From positions 620,001-684,000 of the forward strand of contig JAUIFF010000002.1 in the NCBI GenBank assembly GCA_030429545.1: a DNA stretch of 64,000 nt. The letters run 5' to 3'. Position 1 is the first letter of the stretch, and every line of letters begins with the position of its first letter. The notes under the pieces were generated by a model. That model saw nothing but the letters and a program-made list of their open reading frames with translations. It did not search any database and was not told the origin of the DNA. This stretch comes from Polyangia bacterium (GTDB lineage: Bacteria > Myxococcota_A > Polyangia > Nannocystales > Nannocystaceae). Both the position numbers and the translations under genes were made by a program. This document shows positions 42,757-51,078 of this stretch, in pieces.

Positions 42757-44250
42757 ATGGACGTCGGTGAGACCCTAAAACGCGAGGCTCGACTTCGCGC
42801 GATCGTCGATTCGGCTGTCGATGGGATCATCACCATTGATGAGCGGGGGCAGGTTGAGACCATGAACCCAGCGGCCGAACGGATGTTTGGCTACGCCGCC
42901 GAGGAAGTCGTCGGTTCGAGTGTGGCCATGCTGATGACCGAGCCCGACGCCAGCCGCCACGACGGATACATCCAGTCCTACCGCGGGGGCGGGCAGGCCA
43001 AGATCATCGGTATCGGCCGCGAGGTCACCGGCCTGCGCAAAGACGGGACTACGTTTCCCTTGCATCTTTCGGTGGGCGAAGCGCGGTTTCCCGGGGGGCG
43101 ACTATTTACCGGCATCCTGCGCGACCTCACCCGCGTCAAGCAACTCGAGCGGGAGTTTTTGCAGGCTCAAAAAATGGAGGCGGTGGGCCGACTCGCCAGC
43201 GGGATTGCCCACGATTTCAACAACCTGTTGATGGGGATCAGCGGCTGTGCCGACATGGCCCTCGAGCACCTTCCACCCGACCACGCTGCATGTAGCTACA
43301 TCGATGATCTGCGTCGGGCCTCGCGGCGGGGCGGTGCCCTCGTGCGACGGTTGCTGAGTTTTAGCCGCCGTCCCCCCGAAGAAACGCAGGCCTGCGACCT
43401 GGTTGACCTGGTCTTTGAGCTCGGTCCGATGCTCGAGCGCCTGATTGGGGAAAATATCACCCTGACCCGGGAACTTCCCCAGCAACCGGTGTGGGTCCGC
43501 TGTGGCGCAGGTCAGGTTGAACAGGTCCTACTCAACCTCGTGGTCAATGCTCGGCATGCCATGAGCGACGGTGGACGGCTCGACCTAGAGGTGTTTGTCG
43601 ACGACCCGATGGCCGTTTTGGTGGTCCGCGACACCGGCTGTGGAATGGACGAAGAGACCCGTAGCCACGCGTTTGAGCCGTTTTTTACAACCCGGGGTGA
43701 GGGCGAGGGGACCGGCCTTGGGCTGTCGACGGTCTACGGCATTGTCGACCGCGTGGGAGGCTCGATCGCCGTCGAAAGCGAGATTGGCAAGGGCTCGTGC
43801 TTTCGCATTCGGTTTCCCACCTGTTCCGCACCGAGCGGTTCGCCGGCCAAGTCACGACCGAAGCCGCGGCAAACAGCGGCCACGGTGTTGATCGTTGAGG
43901 ACGACACCCTCGTGCGCATGACCCTGCGTCACTACCTCGAAAAGCACGGGTTTACCGTGTCCGAGGCGGCCGATGGGGAGACGGCCCTCGACCTGCTGCA
44001 ACAGCCAGGTTGCCCGGTAACCGTGCTGGTGACCGATATGATCTTGCCCGGGATGACCGGCGCCGAGTTGGCCTCAAAGTCAGCTGAAAACCAACTCGCG
44101 ACGGTTTACATGTCTGCCCACGACCCCGAGTATTTGCGGGCTGAAGGCAAGATCCAAGACGGGGACATCGCTATCAACAAGCCGTTTAGCGAGGGTGAGT
44201 TGTTGCAGGCCATCGAACGCGCGCGCGCACTTCAGTCGCAGCAGGGTTAG
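42757..44250 (+). CDS. Hybrid sensor histidine kinase (PAS-HisKA-HATPase-REC)
   Basis: 497 residues, cytoplasmic. PAS domain (residues about 10-125; IVDSAVDGIITIDERGQVET, NPAAERMFGYAAEEVVG), H-box GRLASGIAHDFNNLLMGISG with His152, N-box LLNLVVNARHAM, G1 VRDTGCGMDEE, EPFFTTRGEGEGTGLGLSTVYG, and a C-terminal receiver domain (VLIVEDDTLVRMTLR, VLVTDMILPGMTG). The start ATG at 42757 follows the divergent regulatory region shared with the NtrC-type operon, so cross-regulation is possible. One perfect palindrome TGTAGCTACA (43291) lies in the frame. Confidence 0.9.
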   Translation: MDVGETLKREARLRAIVDSAVDGIITIDERGQVETMNPAAERMFGYAAEEVVGSSVAMLMTEPDASRHDGYIQSYRGGGQAKIIGIGREVTGLRKDGTTFPLHLSVGEARFPGGRLFTGILRDLTRVKQLEREFLQAQKMEAVGRLASGIAHDFNNLLMGISGCADMALEHLPPDHAACSYIDDLRRASRRGGALVRRLLSFSRRPPEETQACDLVDLVFELGPMLERLIGENITLTRELPQQPVWVRCGAGQVEQVLLNLVVNARHAMSDGGRLDLEVFVDDPMAVLVVRDTGCGMDEETRSHAFEPFFTTRGEGEGTGLGLSTVYGIVDRVGGSIAVESEIGKGSCFRIRFPTCSAPSGSPAKSRPKPRQTAATVLIVEDDTLVRMTLRHYLEKHGFTVSEAADGETALDLLQQPGCPVTVLVTDMILPGMTGAELASKSAENQLATVYMSAHDPEYLRAEGKIQDGDIAINKPFSEGELLQAIERARALQSQQG

Positions 44251-44393
44251 ACCTCGACGTCCTCATGGACGCGGCTGCTGACAAAGAAAAACGCGGCGGC
44301 GACGTGGAGGATAAAAAATAGCCAAAACCCCACGAAGGTGGCGAGGGTTGCCCATTCGACGTGCCAGGGTGAGATTGCGGTAAGCGTTTGCAT
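44247..44393 (-). CDS. 48-aa single-pass membrane protein
   Basis: Starts MQTLTAISPWHVEWATLATF and continues with a strong hydrophobic segment (VGFWLFFILHVAAAFFFV, residues 21-38), ending SSRVHEDVEV. The start is preceded by AAAAGGAG at 8 bases, an excellent ribosome binding site. The stop overlaps the stop of the convergent hybrid kinase. No family is recognised. The N-terminus and initiation context resemble the small plus-strand gene at 44643. Confidence 0.65.
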   Translation of the reverse strand: MQTLTAISPWHVEWATLATFVGFWLFFILHVAAAFFFVSSRVHEDVEV

Positions 44394-44642
44394 GGTGTTT
44401 GCTCCTTTTAGAAGTTGTCGCTCCCTGACATTGCAACGGCGGTGCCAACTTCATTTGTCGCCAACGTGCCCATACGGGCCCGATAGCGTGAAGATGTGTC
44501 GGAACCTCTGAGGAAGAATTGGCGGACGTGGGGATGATTTCCCGCGGGGCCTCGCGGCGGTCGCCAGGCCGGTGTCCAAACCCGGGTTTGCGCGAAAGTT
44601 CCGGCCGCTGGCGATGCCACGGTTCTTGCAAGGTGAACCACC

Positions 44643-44774
44643 ATGCAGACGCTTTCCTCGTGGACGATCATGTTTATCAACGGCTTTTTTATGACCATGC
44701 TGTTTGGGTTTTTGGCCAGCTACTTAAAAGCTGCGAGCAAAGCGGGTCGCAGGGGCCCGTCCGCGCACTCGTAG
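44643..44774 (+). CDS. 43-aa membrane protein, MQTL-type
   Basis: Reads MQTLSSWTIMFINGFFMTML then FGFLASYLKAASKAGRRGPS. One membrane segment (residues 8-26) and a basic tail. Preceded by AAGGTG at 8 bases. Its first codons (ATGCAGACGCTT) match those of the divergent 48-aa gene (ATGCAAACGCTT). The C-terminal half overlaps one copy of a duplicated terminator-like element (see 44699-44785), so that part of the protein may be fortuitous. Confidence 0.5.
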   Translation: MQTLSSWTIMFINGFFMTMLFGFLASYLKAASKAGRRGPSAHS

Positions 44775-44785
44775 GTGCATGCTGG
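44699..44785. repeat. Duplicated element, copy A
   Basis: About 85 bases (CTGTTTGGGTTTTTGG..ACTTAAAAG..GAGC..AGCGGGTCGCAGGG.CCCGTCCGC..TGCATG) reappear 440 bases further on at 45139-45224 with about 75-80% identity by eye. Copy A runs through the 3' half of the 43-aa gene. Confidence 0.6.
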
Positions 44786-45138
44786 AGGTTGAGCGCAGCA
44801 GGTTCAGCTTGGTCGAGGGCAGACGTCGGTCGTCGACTCCACGTGCCTAGCGAGCTTCGATGGGCGTCGCGGGTCCTGCCGCGAGGGCCGGCTTGTCCGG
44901 TCACCACTTCGAGCCTCCGGGAGCACACAGTGGTGACGCGATGAAGAGGCACAAGTCGCGGTCTGGTGGCGATCGTGTTGAAGGTTTAACGTCGGTGCGG
45001 CCTCCGGTCGAAGTGCGGGACCCCCCGCGTCACCCGCTCAACACACTTCGATGGGCGTTTAGGGTTCTTGACTTTGGAGGAATATCGGCGCTTTGAGAGT
45101 TGAGCGGGTTTAGCGAAGGTGTTTGACCCTGACCGTAC
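44775..45138. other. Spacer without recognised gene
   Basis: Roughly 360 bases. A second short repeated phrase, CTTCGATGGGCG, occurs at 44855 and 45046. A 78-codon plus-strand frame (44860-45096) has no ribosome binding site and no family character. The region looks like decayed or duplicated intergenic DNA. Confidence 0.35.
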
Positions 45139-45224
45139 TGTTTAGGGTTTTTGGTGAGCGACTTAAAAAGCGTCGAGCGGAGCGGGTCGCAGGGACCCGT
45201 CCGCTCACGAGATGTATGTGCATG
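45139..45224. repeat. Duplicated element, copy B, containing a strong hairpin
   Basis: Second copy of the 44699-44785 element. It contains a 13-bp stem with a one-base bulge: GAGCGGAGCGGGTC / GACCCGTCCGCTC (45175-45188, 45194-45206). On the minus strand the hairpin is followed by GACGCTTTTTAAG, so this copy can terminate transcription of the CBS gene that stops at 45226. An iterated palindrome (45213-45222) lies inside the copy. Confidence 0.6.
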
Positions 45225-45225
45225 T

Positions 45226-45750
45226 TTAGCCGAGGTTTTGGCCGAGCGCGGTGCCGACTTTGGTCGCCGGTGCGAGATCGCCTAGGCGCACGTGGTGTTT
45301 GATTTTCTCGCGTTCATGCGGGGCCATTTCGTGGCTGGGACGCACCTGTGGCGGGACCTTGACCCCGAGCAGTTGCGCACGTAGGGCACGCAGCGCATCG
45401 GTGGTCGTAAAAATCCCCACCGGTTTACCCTGATCGATGACCACCGCACAGCCATAGCGATGAGCCTCCATCTCGCGGGCGACATCGAGTAGGGGGGTCT
45501 GCGGGCCGCACGTAAATGGTTTGACCGCCATCGCCGAGGCCACCGTCACTTCGGCCTGGTCGAGCTTGACCAGCGAAGCAAGCAGGTAGAGGTCGCGGGT
45601 ACTCAGCACGCCGACAACGGTCGGCCCGTCGACGACCACGAGGTGACGGATGTTGTTGACGTACATCCGCTCGCGGGCATCTTCAAGCCGGAGGTTGGGG
45701 GCGATGGTCATGGGGTTTCGCGTCATGTACTCACTAATGGTCGTGGTCAT
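45226..45750 (-). CDS. CBS-domain pair protein with C-terminal tail
   Basis: 174 residues. Two CBS motifs: TISEYMTRNPMTIAPNLRLEDARERM with HLVVVDGPTVVGVLSTRDL, and TVASAMAVKPFTCGPQTPLLDVAREME with CAVVIDQGKPVGIFTTTDAL. A 45-residue charged tail follows (PSHEMAPHEREKIKHHVRLG). Likely adenine-nucleotide sensor. ATG at 45750 with GAGGAA 9 bases upstream. Same type as the protein at 29531-29947 but not a close copy. Confidence 0.85.
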   Translation of the reverse strand: MTTTISEYMTRNPMTIAPNLRLEDARERMYVNNIRHLVVVDGPTVVGVLSTRDLYLLASLVKLDQAEVTVASAMAVKPFTCGPQTPLLDVAREMEAHRYGCAVVIDQGKPVGIFTTTDALRALRAQLLGVKVPPQVRPSHEMAPHEREKIKHHVRLGDLAPATKVGTALGQNLG

Positions 45751-45888
45751 CTTGTTTCCTCGTATTCAGCCTATGCAAGTCGTGGGCCGGTCTTACCAAT
45801 CCGTCGCCAGAAAACTGCAGGCTGTGCCAATCGGTCGCATGTTGCTACCCTCGGCCGGGTGAGCACGGGCCCTGCAAGAGGTTTGAAT

Positions 45889-46587
45889 ATGCATCGTTTT
45901 TTCGTTGTCGCGCTTGCCGTAACCGCCTGCGACCCGACCGCGCAGACCGGTCAAGCCGGTAAGGCCGGTCACGACGCGCCCCCAAAATCGCAACCGCAAT
46001 CGGCAACGGAGACCCGCGCGCACGCGCCACAGCTCGATCGGGCGCTGTTGCAGGTGCGTGCCAAGTTGATCGCTGGCCAACATGGTGGCGCCACCCAGAA
46101 GTCTGTAGATGCACTGATCTCGAAGTTGCCGACCGCCGGCGACGCTTTCTTTGGTGGCGTGGCGACGGCAGCCAAGCTTGTGCCCGCGGGTCGCCACCCG
46201 AAAGCTGCGGCCTCGGCCTTTGCCGACGCGAGCCAAATGTGTGGGGCCTGCCACCAAAAACATGGAGTGTCGCCGGCGGTCAAAAGCCCGACTGAGCCCG
46301 ATGCACCCACGCCCGCCATGCAGATGCAACTACATCAGTGGGCGATGGATCGGATGTGGGAGGGGCTGGTCCGCCCGTCCGACGACGACTGGCAACGCGG
46401 TGCCGAAGCCCTGCTGCGAGACCCGCTCGCCGATGCCAACCACGAGCGTACGCCAGCCGAACAACACGCCGGGATTGCCCACATCGGCGAGCTGGCGCAG
46501 GCAGCGAGCAAGGCGTCTACAGTTCCGCAGCGGACAAAGGTGTATGGCCAATTACTTGTGACCTGCGGAGCCTGTCACGGTCGTTGA
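45889..46587 (+). CDS. Di-heme c-type cytochrome lipoprotein
   Basis: 232 residues. The signal peptide ends in the lipobox VTAC (Cys14). Two CxxCH heme-attachment sites: MCGACHQKHG (Cys118-His122) and the C-terminal TCGACHGR (Cys226-His230). Several Met residues between could be axial ligands (MQMQLHQWAMDRMWEGLV). Periplasmic electron transfer is likely, but the partner is unknown. ATG at 45889 preceded by AAGAGG. Three palindromes lie inside, two overlapping by four bases at 46319-46334. Confidence 0.8.
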   Translation: MHRFFVVALAVTACDPTAQTGQAGKAGHDAPPKSQPQSATETRAHAPQLDRALLQVRAKLIAGQHGGATQKSVDALISKLPTAGDAFFGGVATAAKLVPAGRHPKAAASAFADASQMCGACHQKHGVSPAVKSPTEPDAPTPAMQMQLHQWAMDRMWEGLVRPSDDDWQRGAEALLRDPLADANHERTPAEQHAGIAHIGELAQAASKASTVPQRTKVYGQLLVTCGACHGR

Positions 46588-46597
46588 TATAGCGATG

Positions 46598-47275
46598 TCA
46601 GCTAGCAGCGCCCGCAGGGGCCGTGGTTGTGATCACCCGATCCACGCCAAACGCACGGGCGCGCGCAAGTTGCTCAGGCGACTTTGTTGTATAAACACCA
46701 ACTTTGAGTCCCTGTCCGTGGTAGCGCTCGACAATCGCCGCTGTGGTCAGGCGGTGGTCAATGTGCACGCCCTGAAACCGGTAATGCGCGGCCCCTTGAA
46801 GGTGTAAAAACGGGGTGCTCTTGGCCGACAAACCGAGTACGTGTTCGTAGCCACTGCCGGCCCGGCGGGCGTGTAGCAGGGGTCGCGGGTCGGTGCTACT
46901 CAAGATCACGCTCGGACGTCCGCGCAGGATCTCGACACAGGCGCTGGCGAGGGTTTCGCTGATCCCCTTGAGGTCGATGCATAACCAACTTCCGGTGGGC
47001 CAGATATCCACGACATCACCCAGGCGCGGAATTTTACCGCCCCCGGGCAGGCGAAGACCGGCGAGCTGTCGCCACGTCAGTGTGTCGACCCGTTCGTAGC
47101 GGCCAAACATGCGTCGCAGGTCGCGGTCGTGAAACACCACAACCTCGTGGTCGCGGGTGAGTTGGACATCGAGCTCGACTCCATCTAGGCCAGACTCGAG
47201 TGCGTTGCGAAACGCGGGGATCGTATTTTCGACAGCATCGCCTTTCGGCAGACCGCGGTGGCCAAACGCAAGCAT
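46598..47275 (-). CDS. Glycerophosphodiester phosphodiesterase (GDPD) family
   Basis: 225 residues. GDPD TIM barrel: AFGHRGLPKGDAVENTIPAF (HRG and ENT), ALESGLDGVELDVQLTRDHEVVVFHDRDLRRM (ExDxxxTxDxxxVxxHD), CIDLKG and the C-terminal KVGVYTTKSPEQLARARAFGVDRVITTT. Hydrolyses glycerophosphodiesters to glycerol-3-phosphate plus an alcohol. The start ATG at 47275 is supported by AGGAG 7 bases upstream; an ATG at 47296 is possible. No signal peptide. Confidence 0.85.
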   Translation of the reverse strand: MLAFGHRGLPKGDAVENTIPAFRNALESGLDGVELDVQLTRDHEVVVFHDRDLRRMFGRYERVDTLTWRQLAGLRLPGGGKIPRLGDVVDIWPTGSWLCIDLKGISETLASACVEILRGRPSVILSSTDPRPLLHARRAGSGYEHVLGLSAKSTPFLHLQGAAHYRFQGVHIDHRLTTAAIVERYHGQGLKVGVYTTKSPEQLARARAFGVDRVITTTAPAGAAS

Positions 47276-47610
47276 CGCAAGACTCCTGGGCCCCATGATA
47301 GCCCGATACGTCTGCTCGATGTGGTGCGGTCCGCCCGGAGAACCTTGTATATCGAAGTTATGTGATGAAGTTGTGACGCGATCGGACAACTTCGCCCGCC
47401 TGTGCGATGGCCGCGTGTCATCTACAGGCCATTTGGTGGCAAGCGAGCCCAGACGCCTGCGAGCGAACCTCGACCGCACGCGGTGTCGGTTCGCTCGCCA
47501 TCTCGCAAACAAGTTGTCTGCTAGCAGCCCGAGGTTTTCTCGCGCGTCGCCTCGCACAGATGAGTTTGTCGAGGACGCGTTTCGTGAAACGTAGTTGTAC
47601 TGGTGGCCTG
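47276..47610. other. Spacer without recognised gene
   Basis: 335 bases between the GDPD start and the stop of the SpoIIAA-like gene, both minus strand. A plus-strand frame (47407-47718) lacks protein character. It should contain the GDPD promoter; the AT-richer part around 47345-47375 is the best candidate. Confidence 0.35.
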
Positions 47611-48006
47611 CTAGGCCGCGGCTACAGCCCCGTCGCCGGTCAACACCCAGGCGGTTGCCTCGGCGGCTTGGCTGTGGTCAAAAGCCCGGATGTGCATCGG
47701 TGTAAATGCATCGAGTAGATTGACCGCGGCCGTCATCCACGACCTGTCGATCACATAGGCGACGCGGTCGATCGCGTGCCACAGGGTTTTGACGTGGGAG
47801 ATTTTTTCGCGGATCACACCCAGCTCAAACCCCTCGTAGTGGACGAGGTCGAGGTAGCAGCGGGCCTTGTTGCCGGATGCCTCGATAGCTTCGAGACGCT
47901 CGATGAATGCGTGCATGGCCTCGGTGGTGAGGGGGCCGTGGACGCGAAAGCCAAAGGTGTTGGGACAGTCGGTGTCGAGCTCAAAAAATTCGTAGCTGTG
48001 GGTCAT
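47611..48006 (-). CDS. SpoIIAA-like (STAS-related) protein
   Basis: 131 residues resembling the SpoIIAA-like family: FELDTDCPNTFGFRVHGPLT, MHAFIERLEAIEASGNKARCYLDLVHYEGFELGVIREK and VKTLWHAIDRVAYVIDRSWM, and then HIRAFDHSQAAEATAWV. The family has a STAS-like fold and no defined partner here. ATG at 48006 preceded by GGAGG at 5 bases. One palindrome (47701) lies in the frame. Confidence 0.7.
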   Translation of the reverse strand: MTHSYEFFELDTDCPNTFGFRVHGPLTTEAMHAFIERLEAIEASGNKARCYLDLVHYEGFELGVIREKISHVKTLWHAIDRVAYVIDRSWMTAAVNLLDAFTPMHIRAFDHSQAAEATAWVLTGDGAVAAA

Positions 48007-48153
48007 GGTTGCCTCCGGTGGTCGATGCTCGGTGAGCACCCGTGCGGATGACTGAGCAACCATCGTGCCAACCAAAACCGATGTCGTCGGCCGCCAAGCA
48101 CCCGCGGGTGGATGCGAAAAAAGCCGCGGGTGGGGGAAGAATCCTCAGCTGGT

Positions 48154-50016
48154 CTACTCGACGGTGACCGACTTGGCGAGATTGCGCGGCTGGTCGACGT
48201 CGGTGCCCTTGAGGTCGGCAAAGTGGTAGGCCAGCAGCTGTAGCGGGACACTCGCGGGAATCGGCTGGAGCTCCTCGGGCACATCGGGAATCAAAATCAC
48301 ATCGTCGGCGAGGTCACCGATTTCGTGGTCGCCCATGGTTGCAACTGCAATGATTTTACCGCCGCGGGCCCGGACCTCTTCGAGGTTGGACACGACCTTT
48401 TCGTAACCGGGGCCCTTGAGTGCCAACACCACCACGGGGACCTGCTCGTCGATCAGGGCGATCGGGCCGTGCTTCATTTCGCCGCTGGCGTAGCCCTCGG
48501 CGTGGATATAGCTGATTTCCTTGAGCTTGAGTGCACCTTCGAGGGCGGCCGGGAAACACAGCCCGCGGCCGAGGTAGATGCAGTCGCGGGCGCCCATGTA
48601 GCGGCGCGCGATGATTTTGATCGCCGATTGTTGTGCCAGCAAGTTTTCGACCACGGCCGGGAGCTCGCGCAATCCGGTGAGCAACTCGGCCGCGCGTTCG
48701 GGGCTGAGGTTGCCGGTCCGGCGCCCGAGGTGGATCGCCAGCATCGTCATGACGGTGAGTTGGGTGGTAAACGCCTTGGTCGAGGCAACGCTTATCTCCG
48801 GACCGGCCCGGGTAAAGATGACGTTGTCGGCCACCCGTGTAAGGGTGGAGCCCTGGACGTTGCACACCGCAAACGTGTGGGTGTTGCGCGACTTGGCCTC
48901 GCGCAGGGCCGCGAGCGTGTCGGCGGTCTCGCCCGATTGGCTGATGGCGACGGCGATATCGCTGGGTTTCAAAATCGGGTCGCGGTAGCGAAATTCGCTG
49001 GCCAAATCGACCTCAACCGGGATCCGAGCCAGCCGCTCAATCAGGTATTTGCCGGTCAGGGCGGCGTGCCACGACGTCCCGCAGGCGACCATCACAAGGC
49101 GGGTTTCGGGGCAAAGCGGGAGGTCGAGGCCATCGAACTCGACATCGTCTTCGGTGACCGTTGCCCCGAGGGCCGTGTCGCGAATGGCCCGCGGCTGCTC
49201 GTGGATTTCCTTGAGCATAAAGTGCTTGTAGCCCTGCTTTTCGGCGGCCATCGGGCTCCAGTCGATCCGCCTGCGGGGACGCCGGATCGACTTGCCGTCG
49301 CGGTCGAGAATTTGCAGGTGACCCGGGCGAACACAGGCGACATCACCCTCTTCTAGGTCAACGATCAGCCGGGTGTGGGCGAGCACGGCCGAAACATCGG
49401 AGGCGATAAAGTTCTCCGGACCTTCAGCTGTCCCTTCAGACACACTCGGACCACTGCCGCCGAGGCCGATGACAAGCGGCGAGTTGTGGCGGGCAACGAC
49501 CAGCGCATCGGGCTCGCCTTCGTGCACGACCGCAAGCCCCCAACTGCCCGACAGTCGCCCCTGGATGTGATGGACCGCCTCGATCAGCTCACAGTCGAGT
49601 TCGGCGAGGGCCTGGACAATGAGGTGGGCGATGACCTCGGTATCGGTCTCGCTCTCAAACACACAACCCTTGGCGAGTAACTCGCGGCGCAGCTCGGCGT
49701 GGTTTTCGATGATCCCGTTGTGGACCACGGCCAGACGTCCGGCGCGGTGGGGGTGGGCATTGACCTGCGAAGGGGCCCCGTGGGTCGCCCAGCGCGTGTG
49801 CCCGATGCCGCAACTTCCGGCCAGCGGGTGGGCGTCGAGCTCCTCCGTCAAACCGGCGATTTTGCCTTCGCGCCGCGCTAGTTGTAGGCCCTTACCTTCG
49901 GGATGAACCACCGCGACGCCGGCTGAGTCGTAGCCGCGGTATTCGAGCCGACGAAGGCCTTCGAGTAACAGAGGGACCGCGTCCCGTGCTCCGGTATAGC
50001 CAATAATTCCGCACAT
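48154..50016 (-). CDS. glmS: Glutamine--fructose-6-phosphate aminotransferase (isomerizing)
   Basis: 620 residues. Makes glucosamine-6-phosphate for peptidoglycan and LPS. Mature N-terminus is the catalytic Cys of MCGIIGYTG, followed by LRRLEYRGYDSAGVA, GHTRWATHG, HNGIIENH, then two SIS domains (ACGTSWHAALTGKYLIERLA, ISQSGETADTL, VASTKAFTTQL) and the C-terminal DQPRNLAKSVTVE. ATG at 50016; the longer frame to 50061 would hide the catalytic Cys. No glmS ribozyme is apparent in the short leader. One palindrome at 48340. Confidence 0.97.
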   Translation of the reverse strand: MCGIIGYTGARDAVPLLLEGLRRLEYRGYDSAGVAVVHPEGKGLQLARREGKIAGLTEELDAHPLAGSCGIGHTRWATHGAPSQVNAHPHRAGRLAVVHNGIIENHAELRRELLAKGCVFESETDTEVIAHLIVQALAELDCELIEAVHHIQGRLSGSWGLAVVHEGEPDALVVARHNSPLVIGLGGSGPSVSEGTAEGPENFIASDVSAVLAHTRLIVDLEEGDVACVRPGHLQILDRDGKSIRRPRRRIDWSPMAAEKQGYKHFMLKEIHEQPRAIRDTALGATVTEDDVEFDGLDLPLCPETRLVMVACGTSWHAALTGKYLIERLARIPVEVDLASEFRYRDPILKPSDIAVAISQSGETADTLAALREAKSRNTHTFAVCNVQGSTLTRVADNVIFTRAGPEISVASTKAFTTQLTVMTMLAIHLGRRTGNLSPERAAELLTGLRELPAVVENLLAQQSAIKIIARRYMGARDCIYLGRGLCFPAALEGALKLKEISYIHAEGYASGEMKHGPIALIDEQVPVVVLALKGPGYEKVVSNLEEVRARGGKIIAVATMGDHEIGDLADDVILIPDVPEELQPIPASVPLQLLAYHFADLKGTDVDQPRNLAKSVTVE

Positions 50017-50165
50017 GTTGGGTTGCCTCGCTGACGCCTCGCAAGCGGCTGTTGTTCCCAAACATCTGTTCCATATTCGAGCCGAGTACCCAACTTATCG
50101 GCGGATCGCGGCCGGGCACAATCGATCGCCGGGGTGCACAGGGCAGCAGCAGCGTGCCCGGGCAG

Positions 50166-50933
50166 CTACATAAAGCAGGCCGCGACTTCGTCCGGGCAGT
50201 TGGCGTTGGTGCACTCGGCATCGAAGCACCCGTTTTCAACGGCGCACTCAAACAGCTCACCGAAGGTCGGCTGGTCGTCAAATGTCCCCTCGTACAGGCA
50301 GTTGAGCTCGCAGCCTTCGTAGCCCGGGTCGCAAAAAAAATCGAGGCAATCGATCATCTCGGGGCAGGTGAGTGGGCCGGAGTAGCAGGCAAAAAGCTCG
50401 TCGCCGCAGTTGGCTTCGAGGCACTGCTCATCGCCGTTACACATGTTTTCGATGTCACACAGCACCAGCGCATGGGCTTCGCCGGCCCCGATTTCGCTGC
50501 CGAGCTCTAGGCAGGCCTCGTAACAGGCCTCATCTTCGCAGGGCTCTGCACATGCAAGTACAAGGACACAGGTCAGCTCCTCGTAAACCACACCCCCGGT
50601 GTCGGTGTCGGTGTCAGTCTCGCTCGGATCGGTGGTCGCATCGGTTGTCGAGGTCGTAGGCTCGTCGGTGGTCTCGCTGGTGTCGCTGTCGCTTGTGGTC
50701 GCGTCGGATGTTGTCGCAGTTGTCGTGGTCGCGTCGGTGGTGGCATCCGAATCGGAGCCAGATGGGCCAGCTGTGGTCGGCTCTCCTGTGGTCCCGGTTG
50801 GCTCGCCACTTTCGCTGGTCTCGCTCGCCTGTGAGGTCGAAGCGTCGGTACTCGACCCGGTGCCGGGATCACCTCCACAGGCCGGGGGCAGGGTGAGCAA
50901 CAGGACAAGGGCAACAGGCGACAGAGATTTCAT
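50166..50933 (-). CDS. Lipoprotein with long Thr/Ser/Asp linker and Cys-rich domain
   Basis: 255 residues. Signal ending LPPAC, then about 95 residues of Thr/Ser/Asp/Glu/Pro low complexity (a typical Nannocystales spacer), then a Cys-rich domain with about 18 cysteines in repeated C-x3-C and C-x5-6-C spacings (CVLVLACAEPCEDEACYEAC, CLEANCGDELFAC, CPEMIDCLDFFCDPGYEGC, CFDAECTNANC). Surface-exposed, disulfide-rich; function unknown. Two overlapping iterated palindromes (50547-50562) fall near the start of the Cys-rich domain. Confidence 0.7.
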   Translation of the reverse strand: MKSLSPVALVLLLTLPPACGGDPGTGSSTDASTSQASETSESGEPTGTTGEPTTAGPSGSDSDATTDATTTTATTSDATTSDSDTSETTDEPTTSTTDATTDPSETDTDTDTGGVVYEELTCVLVLACAEPCEDEACYEACLELGSEIGAGEAHALVLCDIENMCNGDEQCLEANCGDELFACYSGPLTCPEMIDCLDFFCDPGYEGCELNCLYEGTFDDQPTFGELFECAVENGCFDAECTNANCPDEVAACFM

Positions 50934-51078
50934 GATGTCCGTGGACCAAAAGGGGCCGAGGGTATTTCACCGGCGACCGACGCTTGTGGCCGGTGTCACA
51001 CCGAATTGTCTGTGTATGTACCAGCACATAGATGTGCCAGCAAGTTCGTGCCTGATGACGCCGTTTGCAGCGGGCCCG

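Noticed and set aside
47407-47718. Plus-strand 103-codon frame antisense to the SpoIIAA-like gene
   Set aside because: No ribosome binding site, arginine/cysteine-rich composition, and half of it is antisense to a well-supported gene.
48103-48137. Inverted repeat CACCCGCGG..CCGCGGGTG with A/T run in the loop after glmS
   Set aside because: The T tract lies in the loop, not after the stem, so it is not a proper terminator. GC-rich 9-mers of this kind are common here.
48154-50061. glmS ribozyme upstream of glmS
   Set aside because: No conserved ribozyme core is recognisable upstream of the start, and the upstream DNA belongs to a short spacer before another minus-strand lipoprotein gene.
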